From Pedobacter polaris (GTDB lineage: Bacteria; Bacteroidota; Bacteroidia; Sphingobacteriales; Sphingobacteriaceae), in NCBI RefSeq assembly GCF_005116505.1, contig NZ_SWBR01000001.1:806001-870000 (forward strand): a stretch of DNA of 64,000 bases, in the 5' to 3' direction. A program made the position numbers and the translations under genes. The stretch's first letter is position 1. Every line of letters starts with the position of its first letter. This document shows, in pieces, positions 16,087-26,700 of the stretch. Below the pieces are notes generated by a model. It saw only the letters and a list, made by a program, of their open reading frames with translations. It was not told the origin of the DNA and searched no databases.

Positions 16087-17538
16087 ATGGGATGTGGAAG
16101 TTGTTCAACAGGAGGCGGTTGTGCCCCCTCTGGCTGCAAAAGTAATGGTTCATGCCTTACTGGAGGATGCCAAAAAATGGAAGTTCACGATTGGCTATCA
16201 AATTTGGATATGCCTTCCAATTATATACCTTTTCAAGTTGTTGAAGTAAAATTTAAAGGCGCTAGAAAAGAATTCTTTTTAAATAACGATAACATTTATC
16301 TTGAAATAGGAGAACTTGTTGCTGTAGAAGGCGCAACTGGCGGATATGACATCGGACATGTTTCCTTAACAGGTGAATTGGTGCGTATGCAGATGAAACG
16401 CCGAAAAACTCCATTAGATCAAGTTACCCGCAAAATATACCGTAAGGCTACAGAAGCTGATGTAGATAAATGGAAATTGGCTAAAGATATGGAATGGGAA
16501 ACCATGCATAAGGCCCGTACTTTAGCGCTAGATTTACGTTTATCTATGAAAATTAGTGATGTAGATTATCAAGGTGATAAAACTAAAGCAACATTTTTTT
16601 ATACTGCAGAAGGTAGAGTAGATTTTAGAGAGCTGATAAAAAAAATGGCGGAGACATTTCGTATCAGAATTGAAATGCGTCAAATAGGAATGCGCCAAGA
16701 AGCTGGTCGTTTAGGCGGTATTGGCTCTTGTGGCCGCGAATTATGCTGCTCTACTTGGTTGACTAACTTCAAAACAGTTTCTACTGCTGCGGCTAGATAT
16801 CAAAACCTTTCTTTAAATACATTAAAACTTGCTGGCCAATGTGGTAAGTTAAAATGCTGTTTAAACTATGAATTAGATACGTATTTAGATGCTTTGAAAG
16901 ATATTCCGGATCGTATCGAATCTTTGCAAACGGAAGTAGGTGTGGCTCGCCATCAAAAAACAGACATCTTTAAAAAGCTAATGTGGTTTAGCTATGCTAA
17001 TCAAGAAGATTGGATTCCGCTTAAAGTTGACCGTGTAAAAGAAATCATGGCAATGAATAAAAAAGGTGAAAAACCAGTAAACTTAAAAGATGAAGCGGTT
17101 GAATTAAAAACAACTACAATTATAGAAAAAGTACACGATTACGAAAATGTGGTTGGTCAGGATAGTTTAACACGTTTGGATGAAAGGTCTAAAAACCGTA
17201 ATAACAATAACCGCAATAAAAGTGGTAATCCGGGTAATAAAAACAACAATCCAAACCAAAGAAATGATCGTAACCCAAACCGTAATCCACAAGCTACAAA
17301 CCCTAACCAACAAGCTAAACCAAACCAACCGATAAAGCAAAATGCGCCAAAGCCACAGGGTCAAAAGCCCAATAAGCCTATTAGTCAGCAAAAAGCTAAT
17401 CCCCAAGTTCAAAAACCAGTAGTAGAAGGGGCTGAACAAGTACCAACAGAAACAGCACCAAGAAACAACAACAAAAACAGGAATAGAAACAAAAACCGCA
17501 ATAAAAATAAACCTACTGATCAAACCCCAAACCCCTAA
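16087..17538 (+). CDS. ricT: PSP1 domain protein RicT (YaaT-like) with an Asn-rich tail
   Basis: The 483-residue protein opens with a cysteine-rich leader (MGCGSCSTGGGCAPSGCKSN). The PSP1 domain follows (about 50-160), and then the family's cysteine blocks GIGSCGRELCCSTWL (about 216-230) and GQCGKLKCCLNYE (about 255-267). In Bacillus, RicT/YaaT joins RicA and RicF in an iron-sulfur complex that affects RNase Y. A role here is inferred from the family. From about residue 365 the protein becomes a low-complexity N/Q/P/K/R-rich tail (RNNNNRNKSGNPGNKNNN), common in Bacteroidota homologues and possibly nucleic-acid binding. It lies 1 bp after holB. Confidence 0.92.
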   Translation: MGCGSCSTGGGCAPSGCKSNGSCLTGGCQKMEVHDWLSNLDMPSNYIPFQVVEVKFKGARKEFFLNNDNIYLEIGELVAVEGATGGYDIGHVSLTGELVRMQMKRRKTPLDQVTRKIYRKATEADVDKWKLAKDMEWETMHKARTLALDLRLSMKISDVDYQGDKTKATFFYTAEGRVDFRELIKKMAETFRIRIEMRQIGMRQEAGRLGGIGSCGRELCCSTWLTNFKTVSTAAARYQNLSLNTLKLAGQCGKLKCCLNYELDTYLDALKDIPDRIESLQTEVGVARHQKTDIFKKLMWFSYANQEDWIPLKVDRVKEIMAMNKKGEKPVNLKDEAVELKTTTIIEKVHDYENVVGQDSLTRLDERSKNRNNNNRNKSGNPGNKNNNPNQRNDRNPNRNPQATNPNQQAKPNQPIKQNAPKPQGQKPNKPISQQKANPQVQKPVVEGAEQVPTETAPRNNNKNRNRNKNRNKNKPTDQTPNP

Positions 17539-17561
17539 AAAAGGACTTATTAATAGCTTAA

Positions 17562-18035
17562 ATGAATAAACTAAAGTACATTTTGCCAGTATTGGCGATG
17601 GTATTTATGCTTACAGGTTGTTTTAACGACAACTTGGTTGATACGAATGAAGCGGTTGCGGCAAACAGTTGGACTTACGCTAAAAGTGCGAAGGCAACAA
17701 TAGAAATTAAAGATGTTAACCAAGCTTATGATATCTATTTTAAGCTTCGCAATACAGCAGATTATCGATATTCAAACCTATTTGTACTGGCACACATTAA
17801 AGGAAATGGATTAAATAAAACCACTCGTTATCAATTTAAATTGGCACGAGCTGATGGGGAATGGTTGGGAAAGGGCTCTGGAGATATTTATACTTCCGAT
17901 TTTTCGTTATTAACTGATTATCGCTTTGCGAAACCAGGTAAATATGAAATAGAAATAGAACAAAACATGCGTGATAATCCTTTAATTGGCATAAGTGATA
18001 TAGGGATAACCGTAACTAAAAGCGAATCAAAATAA
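17562..18035 (+). CDS. gldH: Gliding motility lipoprotein GldH
   Basis: This 157-residue lipoprotein has a lipobox MLTGC at Cys20. The mature part matches the GldH pattern, with VNQAYDIYFKLRNTADYRYSNLFVLAHIK, ARADGEWLGKGSGDIYTSDFSLL and GKYEIEIEQNMRDNPLIGISDIGITV. GldH is required for gliding in Flavobacterium, but many non-gliding Bacteroidota keep it, and the exact role is unclear. It is 23 bp downstream of ricT. That neighbourhood is the usual one and supports the call. Confidence 0.92.
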   Translation: MNKLKYILPVLAMVFMLTGCFNDNLVDTNEAVAANSWTYAKSAKATIEIKDVNQAYDIYFKLRNTADYRYSNLFVLAHIKGNGLNKTTRYQFKLARADGEWLGKGSGDIYTSDFSLLTDYRFAKPGKYEIEIEQNMRDNPLIGISDIGITVTKSESK

Positions 18036-18114
18036 TACCCAGTTTTAGGTATTTAGAATCACATAGACTAGCTGTACTTTAATCAATACAAATCAGAAAA
18101 TAAGGAACTATAAA

Positions 18115-19302
18115 ATGAAAAGATGTATTTGGGCTGTTTGCCTTCTATTTATAAGCCTAAGTGCTAGTTCAGAGATTAAATTCTTAGAAAACCCAGTGTG
18201 GAGTACGGTTCTAGAAAAAGCTAAAAAGGAAAATAAAATGATTTTCTTAGACGGGTATGCAACTTGGTGTGGTCCTTGCAAAAAAATGGATGCAGAAACC
18301 TATAAAGATCAAGCGGTTGCTGATTATTACAATGTAAATTTTATCAATGTAAAATACGACATGGAAAAGGGTGAAGGCCCGATGTTGGCAGAACGATATT
18401 TTGTAAATGCCTACCCAAATTTATTATTCATCAATCCAGAAGGAGTATTGCTACATAAGGGTGTTGGTTATAATGAAGCGGCTGATTTTGTGACCCTAGG
18501 TAAAGCAGCTAAAGACCCTAACTCACAATACTATACTTTAAAGAAAAATGCTATAAACCTAACCAACGCTCAATTTTTAAAATTTGCAGAAACTGCAGTC
18601 GCTTTTGAAGATGATGATTTTGACGATTTAAGCAACAATTACCTTTCAAAGCAGGCAGATGTATTGGTTAATAATGACCTAATTAAATTGGTTATGGAAT
18701 ATGTAAATACGCTTCCAGATGAAAAGACTTTAGCATATGTAATCAACAACAAGGCTAAAATTGTAAGCTCAACACTTTACACTAAAGATGAAGTTGAAGA
18801 AAAAGTAGTGTCTCTTACATTAGGTTATGCCTTATCTGATGCTGCACAGACTAATCCTGAAGAAATGGATTTTGAGGTTTTAAAAACACTTGCTGAAAAG
18901 TACATTCCAGAAAAAGCATTTTTTGTCTATAATTATTTCAAAGTACAATTCGCTATAAATGAAAAGAAAATAGATGATGCTGTTGCTACGCTAGATGTAA
19001 TTTTAAGTAATGTGCCAGATAAAGTAACTTTTGATCAGGCTTGTAATGCGATGATGAATATAGCACCAATTTTGGCAGAAGAAAGTAAGTTGGATGCTTC
19101 CTTAAAAAAGTTTGAGGCTATAAAGTTAATAGGAGAAAACGTTAAAAATGCTTACATGAAAAACTATGTTAAAGCAATTATTTATTTAAAAGGCAAAGAC
19201 TTTGTAAAGTTTAAAGAGATAGCAAATTTAATGATAGCTAATGCAGATACACCTGAGTCTGTAAAAGCAGATCTTAAAACTGCTATAGAAAGAATGAACT
19301 AA
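18115..19302 (+). CDS. Exported thioredoxin-fold protein with helical C-terminal region
   Basis: The 395-residue protein has a signal peptide (about 1-19, MKRCIWAVCLLFISLSASS). A thioredoxin-like domain (about 22-130) carries the redox motif WCGPC (Cys52, Cys55) in ATWCGPCKKMDAETY and a cis-proline-like AYPNLLFINPEG. The remaining 260 residues are helical and look like TPR/solenoid repeats. Such proteins are common in the Bacteroidota envelope and probably reduce or repair periplasmic disulfides. The partner is unknown. It lies 79 bp after gldH and may be an independent unit. Confidence 0.87.
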   Translation: MKRCIWAVCLLFISLSASSEIKFLENPVWSTVLEKAKKENKMIFLDGYATWCGPCKKMDAETYKDQAVADYYNVNFINVKYDMEKGEGPMLAERYFVNAYPNLLFINPEGVLLHKGVGYNEAADFVTLGKAAKDPNSQYYTLKKNAINLTNAQFLKFAETAVAFEDDDFDDLSNNYLSKQADVLVNNDLIKLVMEYVNTLPDEKTLAYVINNKAKIVSSTLYTKDEVEEKVVSLTLGYALSDAAQTNPEEMDFEVLKTLAEKYIPEKAFFVYNYFKVQFAINEKKIDDAVATLDVILSNVPDKVTFDQACNAMMNIAPILAEESKLDASLKKFEAIKLIGENVKNAYMKNYVKAIIYLKGKDFVKFKEIANLMIANADTPESVKADLKTAIERMN

Positions 19303-19358
19303 TCCTTTATTTTAGCTAATGAATTTAAATGGTTGGTGTTTCGCTAAACATTTTTTGT

Positions 19359-20660
19359 TTAAAGCAAAGGTAGCAATTGTTCAAGCGCCATCCCTCTACT
19401 TCCTTTTAAAAGCACCAAACTATCTTTAACTGGATTTGCTTGTAGATGCGCTTTCGCCTCTACTGGGCTAGGGAAAAAATGCCCAGTAAATTCATCTTTA
19501 AAAGCATAGAAACTTTTACCTATAAAAACTAATGTATCAATCTGATGATTCGATGCAAGTCTCGCTACCATTTCATGCTGCTCTGCTGCTGCTGAACCTA
19601 ATTCAAACATGTCTCCAATTATGGCTGTTTTATGTTTTGCATTTAAGGTTTTTAAATTATTTAATGCAGCGGTCATGCTACTCGGGTTGGCATTATAAAA
19701 GTCACAGATTACAGTATTGCGCTCAGTTTTGGTTAATTGAGAACGATTATTTGTTGGAAAGTAGTTAGCTAAACCATTGTTAATTTGTGAGGGTGTTAAT
19801 TCAAAGAAATGACCAATACAAATAGCAGCTAAAATATTCTCGAAATTATAGGTTCCAGTTAAGTTAGCCTTGGCTTGGTAAGTTGCTGCATGTGTTGCCC
19901 ATTCAAACTCAATTAATGGGTCACTGTGTTTTAACTTTCCACTAATGGTATTTTCTTTTTCTGTGCCATAATAAACTACTTTATTTAAATCCGCTGCCTC
20001 ACTCATTTCTAATAAATAAGGGTTGTTGCGGTTGATAAAAGCAAAACCATGGTGCGCTTTTAAATAAGCAAATAATTCTGCCTTGCCTTTTTTAACACCT
20101 TCAAATCCACCAAATCCATCTAGGTGTGCCATGCCAACATTGGTAATTAAACCGTGAGTTGGTTGGGCAATCTCACATAAAAATTCAATCTCTTTTTGGT
20201 GATTAGCTCCCATTTCAATTACAGCAATTTCTACATCACTCTGTATAGAAAGAATAGATAAAGGAACCCCAATGTGGTTATTTAAATTCCCTTTGGTAGC
20301 AAAAGTTTTAAATTGCTCTGCAAGTACAGCTCTAATTAATTCTTTTGTAGTGGTTTTACCATTGCTTCCTGTTAAGCCAATAACCGGAATGTTTAACTGT
20401 ACCCTATGGTGTTTTGCCAAATCTTGCAAAGCACTTAACACATCTGGAACTAAAATACAATTTGAGTTTTTCGCGAACACTTCATTGTCTATAATTGCAA
20501 AAGCTGCACCCTGAGTTATCGCTTTATCTGCGAATGTATTGGCGTCGAAATGCTCTCCTTTAAGTGCAAAAAATAAACAGCCTTCAGTAATGGTTCTTGT
20601 ATCAGTACAAATTACAGGATATTTTAAAAAATGTTGGTAAAGCTGTTCTATTGTTGTCAT
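19359..20660 (-). CDS. murF: UDP-N-acetylmuramoyl-tripeptide--D-alanyl-D-alanine ligase MurF
   Basis: The enzyme adds D-Ala-D-Ala to the UDP-MurNAc-tripeptide in the last cytoplasmic step of peptidoglycan precursor synthesis. The 433 residues show an N-terminal domain with TDTRTITEGCLFFALKGEHFDAN, then the Mur-ligase P-loop GLTGSNGKTTTKEL (about 95-108). After it come GNLNNHIGVPLS, AVIEMGANHQKEI and NVGMAHLDGFG, which carry the carbamoyl-lysine and metal-site context. The C-terminal domain has DFYNANPSSMTAAL and GDMFELG. The length is slightly short of the usual 430-460. It is divergent from the M14 peptidase gene, with 93 bp between starts. Confidence 0.96.
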   Translation of the reverse strand: MTTIEQLYQHFLKYPVICTDTRTITEGCLFFALKGEHFDANTFADKAITQGAAFAIIDNEVFAKNSNCILVPDVLSALQDLAKHHRVQLNIPVIGLTGSNGKTTTKELIRAVLAEQFKTFATKGNLNNHIGVPLSILSIQSDVEIAVIEMGANHQKEIEFLCEIAQPTHGLITNVGMAHLDGFGGFEGVKKGKAELFAYLKAHHGFAFINRNNPYLLEMSEAADLNKVVYYGTEKENTISGKLKHSDPLIEFEWATHAATYQAKANLTGTYNFENILAAICIGHFFELTPSQINNGLANYFPTNNRSQLTKTERNTVICDFYNANPSSMTAALNNLKTLNAKHKTAIIGDMFELGSAAAEQHEMVARLASNHQIDTLVFIGKSFYAFKDEFTGHFFPSPVEAKAHLQANPVKDSLVLLKGSRGMALEQLLPLL

Positions 20661-20753
20661 TGCACAAAGCGGATAATATTCATCGTAAAATTACAAATGC
20701 AAAGACAAATACAACTATTCTTTTTAGTATTATTGATAAATATTCAATCCTGT

Positions 20754-23240
20754 ATGAAGAATTACCTGCTTTCCCTTCTGTTTTTAAGTTTTGCCACTAG
20801 TACTGTATTTGCGCAAGCCCCATCGCCAGATGAATTTTTAGGTTACCCTTTAGGCAGTCGTTTTACACCACACCAAAAGGTAGTAGATTATTTTAAAAAA
20901 GTAGCATCAACCAATAAAAATATTCAATTACAGGTTTACGGAAAAACATACGAGGGGAGAGAGCTGTTGCTTGCTATAGTTTCTGACAAAGAAAATATAG
21001 ATAAGCTAGAGCAGATTAGAACCAACAATATAAGTTTAGCCAATGCAGAGAAAAATGCTGTAAGGATGAGCAAACAGCCAGCAATTTTATGGTTAAGTTA
21101 TAATGTGCATGGCAATGAAGCTAACTCAACAGAAACAGCCATGAAGGTTTTATATACTTTGGCTCAAGCAAAAGACAGCAACACCAAAGCATGGTTAAAA
21201 AACACAGTTGTGATTATAGATCCATGCCTAAATCCGGATGGTAGGGATAGATATGTAAACAACTTTAACATGGTAAGCGGAAAAGTTCCAAATCCAGACC
21301 CATCTGCTCGCGAACATAGTGAACCTTGGCCGGGAGGTAGACCAAATCACTACTACTACGATTTAAATAGAGATTGGGCTTGGCAAACACAGATAGAAAC
21401 ACAACAACGATTAATTGTTTACCATAAATGGATGCCACAAGTTCATGTAGATTTTCATGAGCAAAGTTACAATGAACCTTATTATTTTGCACCGGCAGCA
21501 GAACCAGTTCATCAGGATATTACACCGTGGCAAAGAGAATTTCAAGTAACTGTAGGGAAAAATAACGCCAAATATTTTGATGAAAATGGGTGGCAATATT
21601 TTACCAAAGAAAGATTTGATTTGCTTTATCCATCTTATGGAGACACCTATCCACTTTACAATGGTGCAATTGGAATGACTTATGAGCAAGGAGGGATTAG
21701 AGCCGGCCTTGCTGTAATTACGATAGATGGAGATACGCTAACTTTAAAAGATAGAATAGACCATCACTTTGCAACCTCTATGGCAACCATAGAAACGGTA
21801 GCTACACATTCAGAAAAACTACTATCAGAGTTTAAAAAATACTTTGAGCAAAGTGTAGCCAATCCACCTGGTCTGTATAAAACTTATATTGTAAAGGCAC
21901 AACATATTTCACGGTTACGTAAAATGGCCGAATTGTTAAAAAAGAACAATATTGCTTTCGCTTTTGGTGCCGATAGAACTTTAAATGGCTACAATTACGA
22001 AACACAAAAGCAAGAAAGTTTTAAGGTAGAAAGAAATGACCTAATTGTAAATCTGCAGCAGCCACATGCAACTTTGGCTAACGTATTATTTGAGCCACAA
22101 ACCTTTGTTACAGATTCTAATACTTATGACATTACAGCTTGGTCTTTACCTTATGCCTATGGTTTAAATGCCTATGCCGTTAAGGAAGCAGTGTCGGGTA
22201 GTTTTTCTTTCATTGAAGAGAAGAAAGAAGTAGTGCCAGTAATAAACAAACCCTATGCTTGGGTAATGTCATGGAATTCGATGTTAGATGCGCAAATGCT
22301 AGTTGCATTGCAAAAGGAAAAAGTTAAGGTTCGAATAGCGGAAGAAGGTTTCACAATAGGTGCAAAAATTTATCCTGCTGGCTCATTGCTAATCTATAGA
22401 ACAGAAAACGAAAGAAACAATAGAGATTTTAATAGAGTAATGGCAGATGTTACTAAGAATTTTAACGTTTCATTATATCCTATTGCAAGTGGCTATGTAG
22501 AAAAAGGCAAAGACTTTGGCTCATCTGTATATAGGCTATTAACAGCCCCAAAAATCGCGGTGGTTACTGGTCAAGAAGTTTCATCACAAGGAGTAGGTGA
22601 AATTTGGCATTTCTTCGAACAAGAATTAAATTATCCGGTAACAATGATAAGTGCCCAAAGCGCTGCTTATCTAGATATTAACAAGGTAAATGTATTGATA
22701 TTACCTGACGGTTCTTATAACGATAAATTAGCAGAACAATTGACAAGTTGGATCAATTTGGGAGGGAAATTAATTTTAATGGAGGATGCAATAGGAGCTA
22801 TGATCGGTAAAAAACCTTTTGATATTAAGAAAAAGGAATACCCTAAAAAAGATGAAAAAGAAATCAATGACCGTAAGTATGCTGAAAAGGATAAAGACGA
22901 TTTGCAAAACTCAATCCCTGGAGCTATCTATAGAGTTTCTTTAGACCAAAGCCATCCATTAGCATTAGGTTTAGGCAAATTTTACTATACCCTAAAAACG
23001 GATGAAAAAATTTACGAACTACTAGAGGATGGATGGAATGTAGGTACTTTAAAGGCAAATAGTTACGTAGCTGGTATTGCCGGAGAAAAAGTAAAGAAAA
23101 AACTAGCAACAGGTTTGCTATACGGTGTTCAACAATCTGGTAAAGGAAGCATTATTTATTTGGGTACAGATGTCTTGTTCCGTTCTTTCTGGGAGAATGG
23201 AAAACAAATGTTTACGAACGCACTTTTTTTAGTGAATTAA
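20754..23240 (+). CDS. M14 family zinc carboxypeptidase, exported
   Basis: Starting at 20754 gives a clean signal peptide (MKNYLLSLLFLSFATSTVFA) and 828 residues. The frame extends upstream to 20631, but that part overlaps the murF promoter region. The M14 domain spans about 30-400: zinc ligands His119 and Glu122 in VHGNEANSTE, later VHVDFHEQSYNEPY (third ligand) and GMTYEQGGIRAG with the general-base glutamate. DPCLNPDGRDR is the substrate-carboxylate region. The C-terminal half (about 400-828) ends in a glutamine-amidotransferase-like fold often seen with bacterial M14 proteins (INKVNVLILPDGSY). It probably trims peptides in the periplasm. Confidence 0.9.
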   Translation: MKNYLLSLLFLSFATSTVFAQAPSPDEFLGYPLGSRFTPHQKVVDYFKKVASTNKNIQLQVYGKTYEGRELLLAIVSDKENIDKLEQIRTNNISLANAEKNAVRMSKQPAILWLSYNVHGNEANSTETAMKVLYTLAQAKDSNTKAWLKNTVVIIDPCLNPDGRDRYVNNFNMVSGKVPNPDPSAREHSEPWPGGRPNHYYYDLNRDWAWQTQIETQQRLIVYHKWMPQVHVDFHEQSYNEPYYFAPAAEPVHQDITPWQREFQVTVGKNNAKYFDENGWQYFTKERFDLLYPSYGDTYPLYNGAIGMTYEQGGIRAGLAVITIDGDTLTLKDRIDHHFATSMATIETVATHSEKLLSEFKKYFEQSVANPPGLYKTYIVKAQHISRLRKMAELLKKNNIAFAFGADRTLNGYNYETQKQESFKVERNDLIVNLQQPHATLANVLFEPQTFVTDSNTYDITAWSLPYAYGLNAYAVKEAVSGSFSFIEEKKEVVPVINKPYAWVMSWNSMLDAQMLVALQKEKVKVRIAEEGFTIGAKIYPAGSLLIYRTENERNNRDFNRVMADVTKNFNVSLYPIASGYVEKGKDFGSSVYRLLTAPKIAVVTGQEVSSQGVGEIWHFFEQELNYPVTMISAQSAAYLDINKVNVLILPDGSYNDKLAEQLTSWINLGGKLILMEDAIGAMIGKKPFDIKKKEYPKKDEKEINDRKYAEKDKDDLQNSIPGAIYRVSLDQSHPLALGLGKFYYTLKTDEKIYELLEDGWNVGTLKANSYVAGIAGEKVKKKLATGLLYGVQQSGKGSIIYLGTDVLFRSFWENGKQMFTNALFLVN

Positions 23241-23735
23241 CGGCTTAAGTTTCGGCTTTTTTAAACGCTATTTTTCCTTTAAACTTACCTAGCAAAATCT
23301 TTAATTTTTAAACTATTTAAGACCACCACATTTTAACTTTTTAAAGTTAAAATGTGGTGGTCTTTTTTTTGTAATTCAATTTTTGTAGGCTAACAAAAAC
23401 GACCCCTAAGTATATGAAAATATAGTTTTAGTTAAAAAAAAGTCGTTAAAATCAATGGAATTTCTTTGTAGTCAAATTGAGGTAATTTATTTGTTTTAGC
23501 TGATTATTTTCTGCACAATTGCTTCAACTAACTAAAGTTTTAACTAAAAATTTATTGCCAATGGATGTACTATTACCTTAAAAAACGGGTAGTGATTTAG
23601 GTGTAAAATTCCTTTCCAATTCACCTTATTTCTTCCTAAAATATTGCTCACAACTCGATTTTTAAAAGCTAAATAACACCGCTTTTGATTTGCGATTTCA
23701 CAAAAACAACCAATTTTTCACAAAAATTAATCATT
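23241..23735. other. Intergenic region between M14 peptidase and SusC-like gene
   Basis: The region holds a long perfect hairpin (listed separately) at its left and an AT-rich SusC leader of about 360 bases at its right. I see no gene in it. A TTTG at 23463-23466 and a TATTTG 20-odd bases later (near 23489) loosely resemble a Bacteroidota promoter, but the match is poor. Confidence 0.5.
23319..23370 (+). terminator. Long perfect hairpin with T-run (intrinsic terminator)
   Basis: Two 22-bp arms (23319-23340 and 23343-23364) are exact reverse complements around a 2-base centre, and eight Ts follow the right-hand GGTC (23363-23370). It ends the M14 peptidase transcript. The left flank has only a short A-run, so termination is mainly on the plus strand. 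Confidence 0.85.
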
Positions 23736-26700
23736 ATGAAAAAAATTTTACAAAGCTTACTAATTTTCGCTTTGCTTTTTTCAGTAGCCTTCGCTCAAAA
23801 CCGAACGATTACTGGAACTGTTATTGACAAAGCAGGATTGCCCGTTCCTGGAGTAACTGTAAAAAGCAAAGGCTCAAATGCGGTAACATCAACAAGTGCT
23901 AACGGTAATTTTTCTATTAGTGTTCCTTCTTCAGTTACAATAATAGAATTCTCATCATTAGGTTATGTTAGTCAATCATTAGCAATTGGATCAACTAATG
24001 TGGTTAATGTAGCTTTAGAAGACAGTACAAACGACTTACAAGAAGTAATGGTAGTTGCTTATGGTGCCGTAAAGAAAGAAAGTTTTGTTGGCTCTGCATC
24101 AACTGTAGGGGCAAAAAACTTTGAAAGCAGACCGACTCCATCTTTCCAAAAATCTTTACAAGGTGCTGCTCCTGGAATTCAGGTGAGTAGTGCTTCTGGC
24201 CAACCTGGAGGTGGAACACAAGTTCGCGTACGAGGAATAGGCTCGTTAACACAAACACCAAACCCTTTATATGTAATTGATGGTGTTCCAATTTCTTCTA
24301 CAGCATCAAATACAGCTGGTGGTGGAGACTTAACAAGTGTTGCGGCTACTGCAGATTTTTTGGCAACGATGAATCCAAATGACATAGAATCCGTAACGGT
24401 TTTAAAAGATGCATCTGCATCTGCTATTTATGGATCAAGAGCAGCAAACGGTGTAATTCTAATTACTACAAAACAAGGTAAGGCGGGTATAACTAAATTT
24501 AGTGCTACAATTTCTGGTGGTTATTCTTCACAAGCAGTTGATAAGCATGACGTTTTAACTGCTGAAGAATATTATAGGTTATATTTCAACAGTTATTATG
24601 CAACAGCAATAGCGGGTGGCGCTACTCCAGCTGCCGCTGCTACAACTGCAAATACTAATACAAGAAATAAATTAGTTGTAAATCCTTTTAATACGTTAAA
24701 CCCATTTGTAGGAGGTGGAACCCTTGCACCAGGCGCAGCTTTATTTTATGATACAGATTGGAGAGATGCAGTTTTACGAAAAGGTATTACTAAAGATGCG
24801 AATGTATCTGCAAGTGGAGGTACTGAAAAGCTAAGATATTATGCTTCAGGTGGATATTTTGATCAAAAAGGTATTGTTATAGGTTCTGATTTTAAAAGAT
24901 TTACAGGTAAGTTTAATCTTTCGAATGAGGTAAACAAATTTTTATCTTTTGGTATTAATAATACAATAGGTAATTCTGTACAAAATACACCAGCTGGTGC
25001 TGGTGGTGCCGCTAACCCCGTTAGATTTGCAGATGCAACGGCAAATATTTACAGCCTATATGTTAGGGATGCAAATGGTAATCCAACTTTTAATGCATCT
25101 GGGTTACCAAACTATAGCTATATCAATCCTGTAACACCAGATTATAATCCAGTTGGATTGAACGATTTGAATCAATATCTATCTAAAACAATAAGAATTA
25201 CGTCAAATCCATATATTCAGGTTAAATTCTTGAAAAATTTTACAGCTAAGTCTTTAGTTAGCTTAGATTACACTACAATAAGAGAAAACCAATTTTACAA
25301 CATTGAGCATGGCGATGGTGTGGCTGTAAAAGGAAGAGCTTATCGTTATTCAAAAGAAGATATTACTACAACTTACATCAATACATTAGCTTATGATAAA
25401 AGTATAGGTCAACATAGCGTTAATGTGTTATTGGGACAAGAAGCATTTAAAAATAGATATGATAGTTTTGCGGCTGAAAGAACTGGTTTCTCAATAGCTG
25501 GCCAACAAGAATTGGGTAATGCATCTTTACCAGGTTCTGGAACTACTTCTTCTGTTACAGAAGAGAGATTTTCTTCGTTTTTCTCAAGACTTAATTATGA
25601 TTACGCAGATAAATATTATTTATCTGGTACTTTTAGACGTGATGGTTCTTCTGTTTTTGGGCCAGATAATAAGTATGGTAACTTTTGGTCTATTGGTGCG
25701 GCTTGGAGAATAAGCCAAGAAAAATTCATGAGTAATTTAACATTCATTAATGAATTAAAATTACGTGCAAGTATGGGTACAACGGGTAATAACAACATTG
25801 GTCGTTATGCAGCGCAAGGATTATACTCTCTAACAGGAGCTTATGAAGGAGCAGGTGCAGCTATTTATAGCCAGTTAGCAAATGATGTATTACAATGGGA
25901 AAAAAGTAAAACCACAGACGTAGGTTTGGAATTCTCGATCTTAAATCGCCGAATTAACGGCGAGGTTGCTTATTACAAAAGACAATCAGATGGTTTATTA
26001 TTCGCACAACCATTAAGTAGAATGACTGGGTTTGCTAATTTGCCTACAAATTTAGCTGGGATAAACAATACAGGTGTTGAGGTTACTTTAGGGGGTACGC
26101 CAATTGTTACTTCAGATTTTAATTGGAATATTTCATTTAATGTTTCTACTAACAATAACAAAATTAAAAAGTTAACCTCAGCAGAAGTTGCCGATGGTCA
26201 ATACATGCTTAAAGTTGGTGGAGATCGTTATGCTTGGTATCTAAGAGAATATGCTGGAATCGATCAAACTGATGGTAGAGCAATGTGGTATATGGATGAT
26301 GCAAATGGGAATAAGGTTACAACAAAAACTTTGGCCAATGCTAAATTCTATACTAACCATGGTACTGCTTTACCAGACTTTTTCGGAGGTATTACTAATA
26401 CTTTAACTTACAAACAGTTTGATTTTAGTGCATTCACTTACTTCTCTTACGGTGGAAAAGTTTATGATGCACTTGAGCAAACCTTAACACACAACGGTAT
26501 CTCTGTTGGGACACAGTTGTCACGAGAAGTATTAAACGCTTGGTCACCAACAAATACTTCTTCAACTATTCCTAGATTTATGCCTGTAAACACAGATCTC
26601 TCTAATAGTGCTTCTTCAAGATATTTGCATGATGGTTCATACCTAAGAGTAAAAAATATTACATTAGGTTATACACTTAAAAAGGATTGGGCCGCTAAAG

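Noticed and set aside
17167..17523. Hydrophobic minus-strand frame of 118 codons
   Set aside because: It is the complement of the Asn-rich tail of ricT; the apparent membrane helices come from complementing AAC/AAT-rich codons.
20631..20753. Upstream extension of the M14 peptidase frame
   Set aside because: It overlaps the murF start, and the internal ATG at 20754 gives a clean signal peptide.
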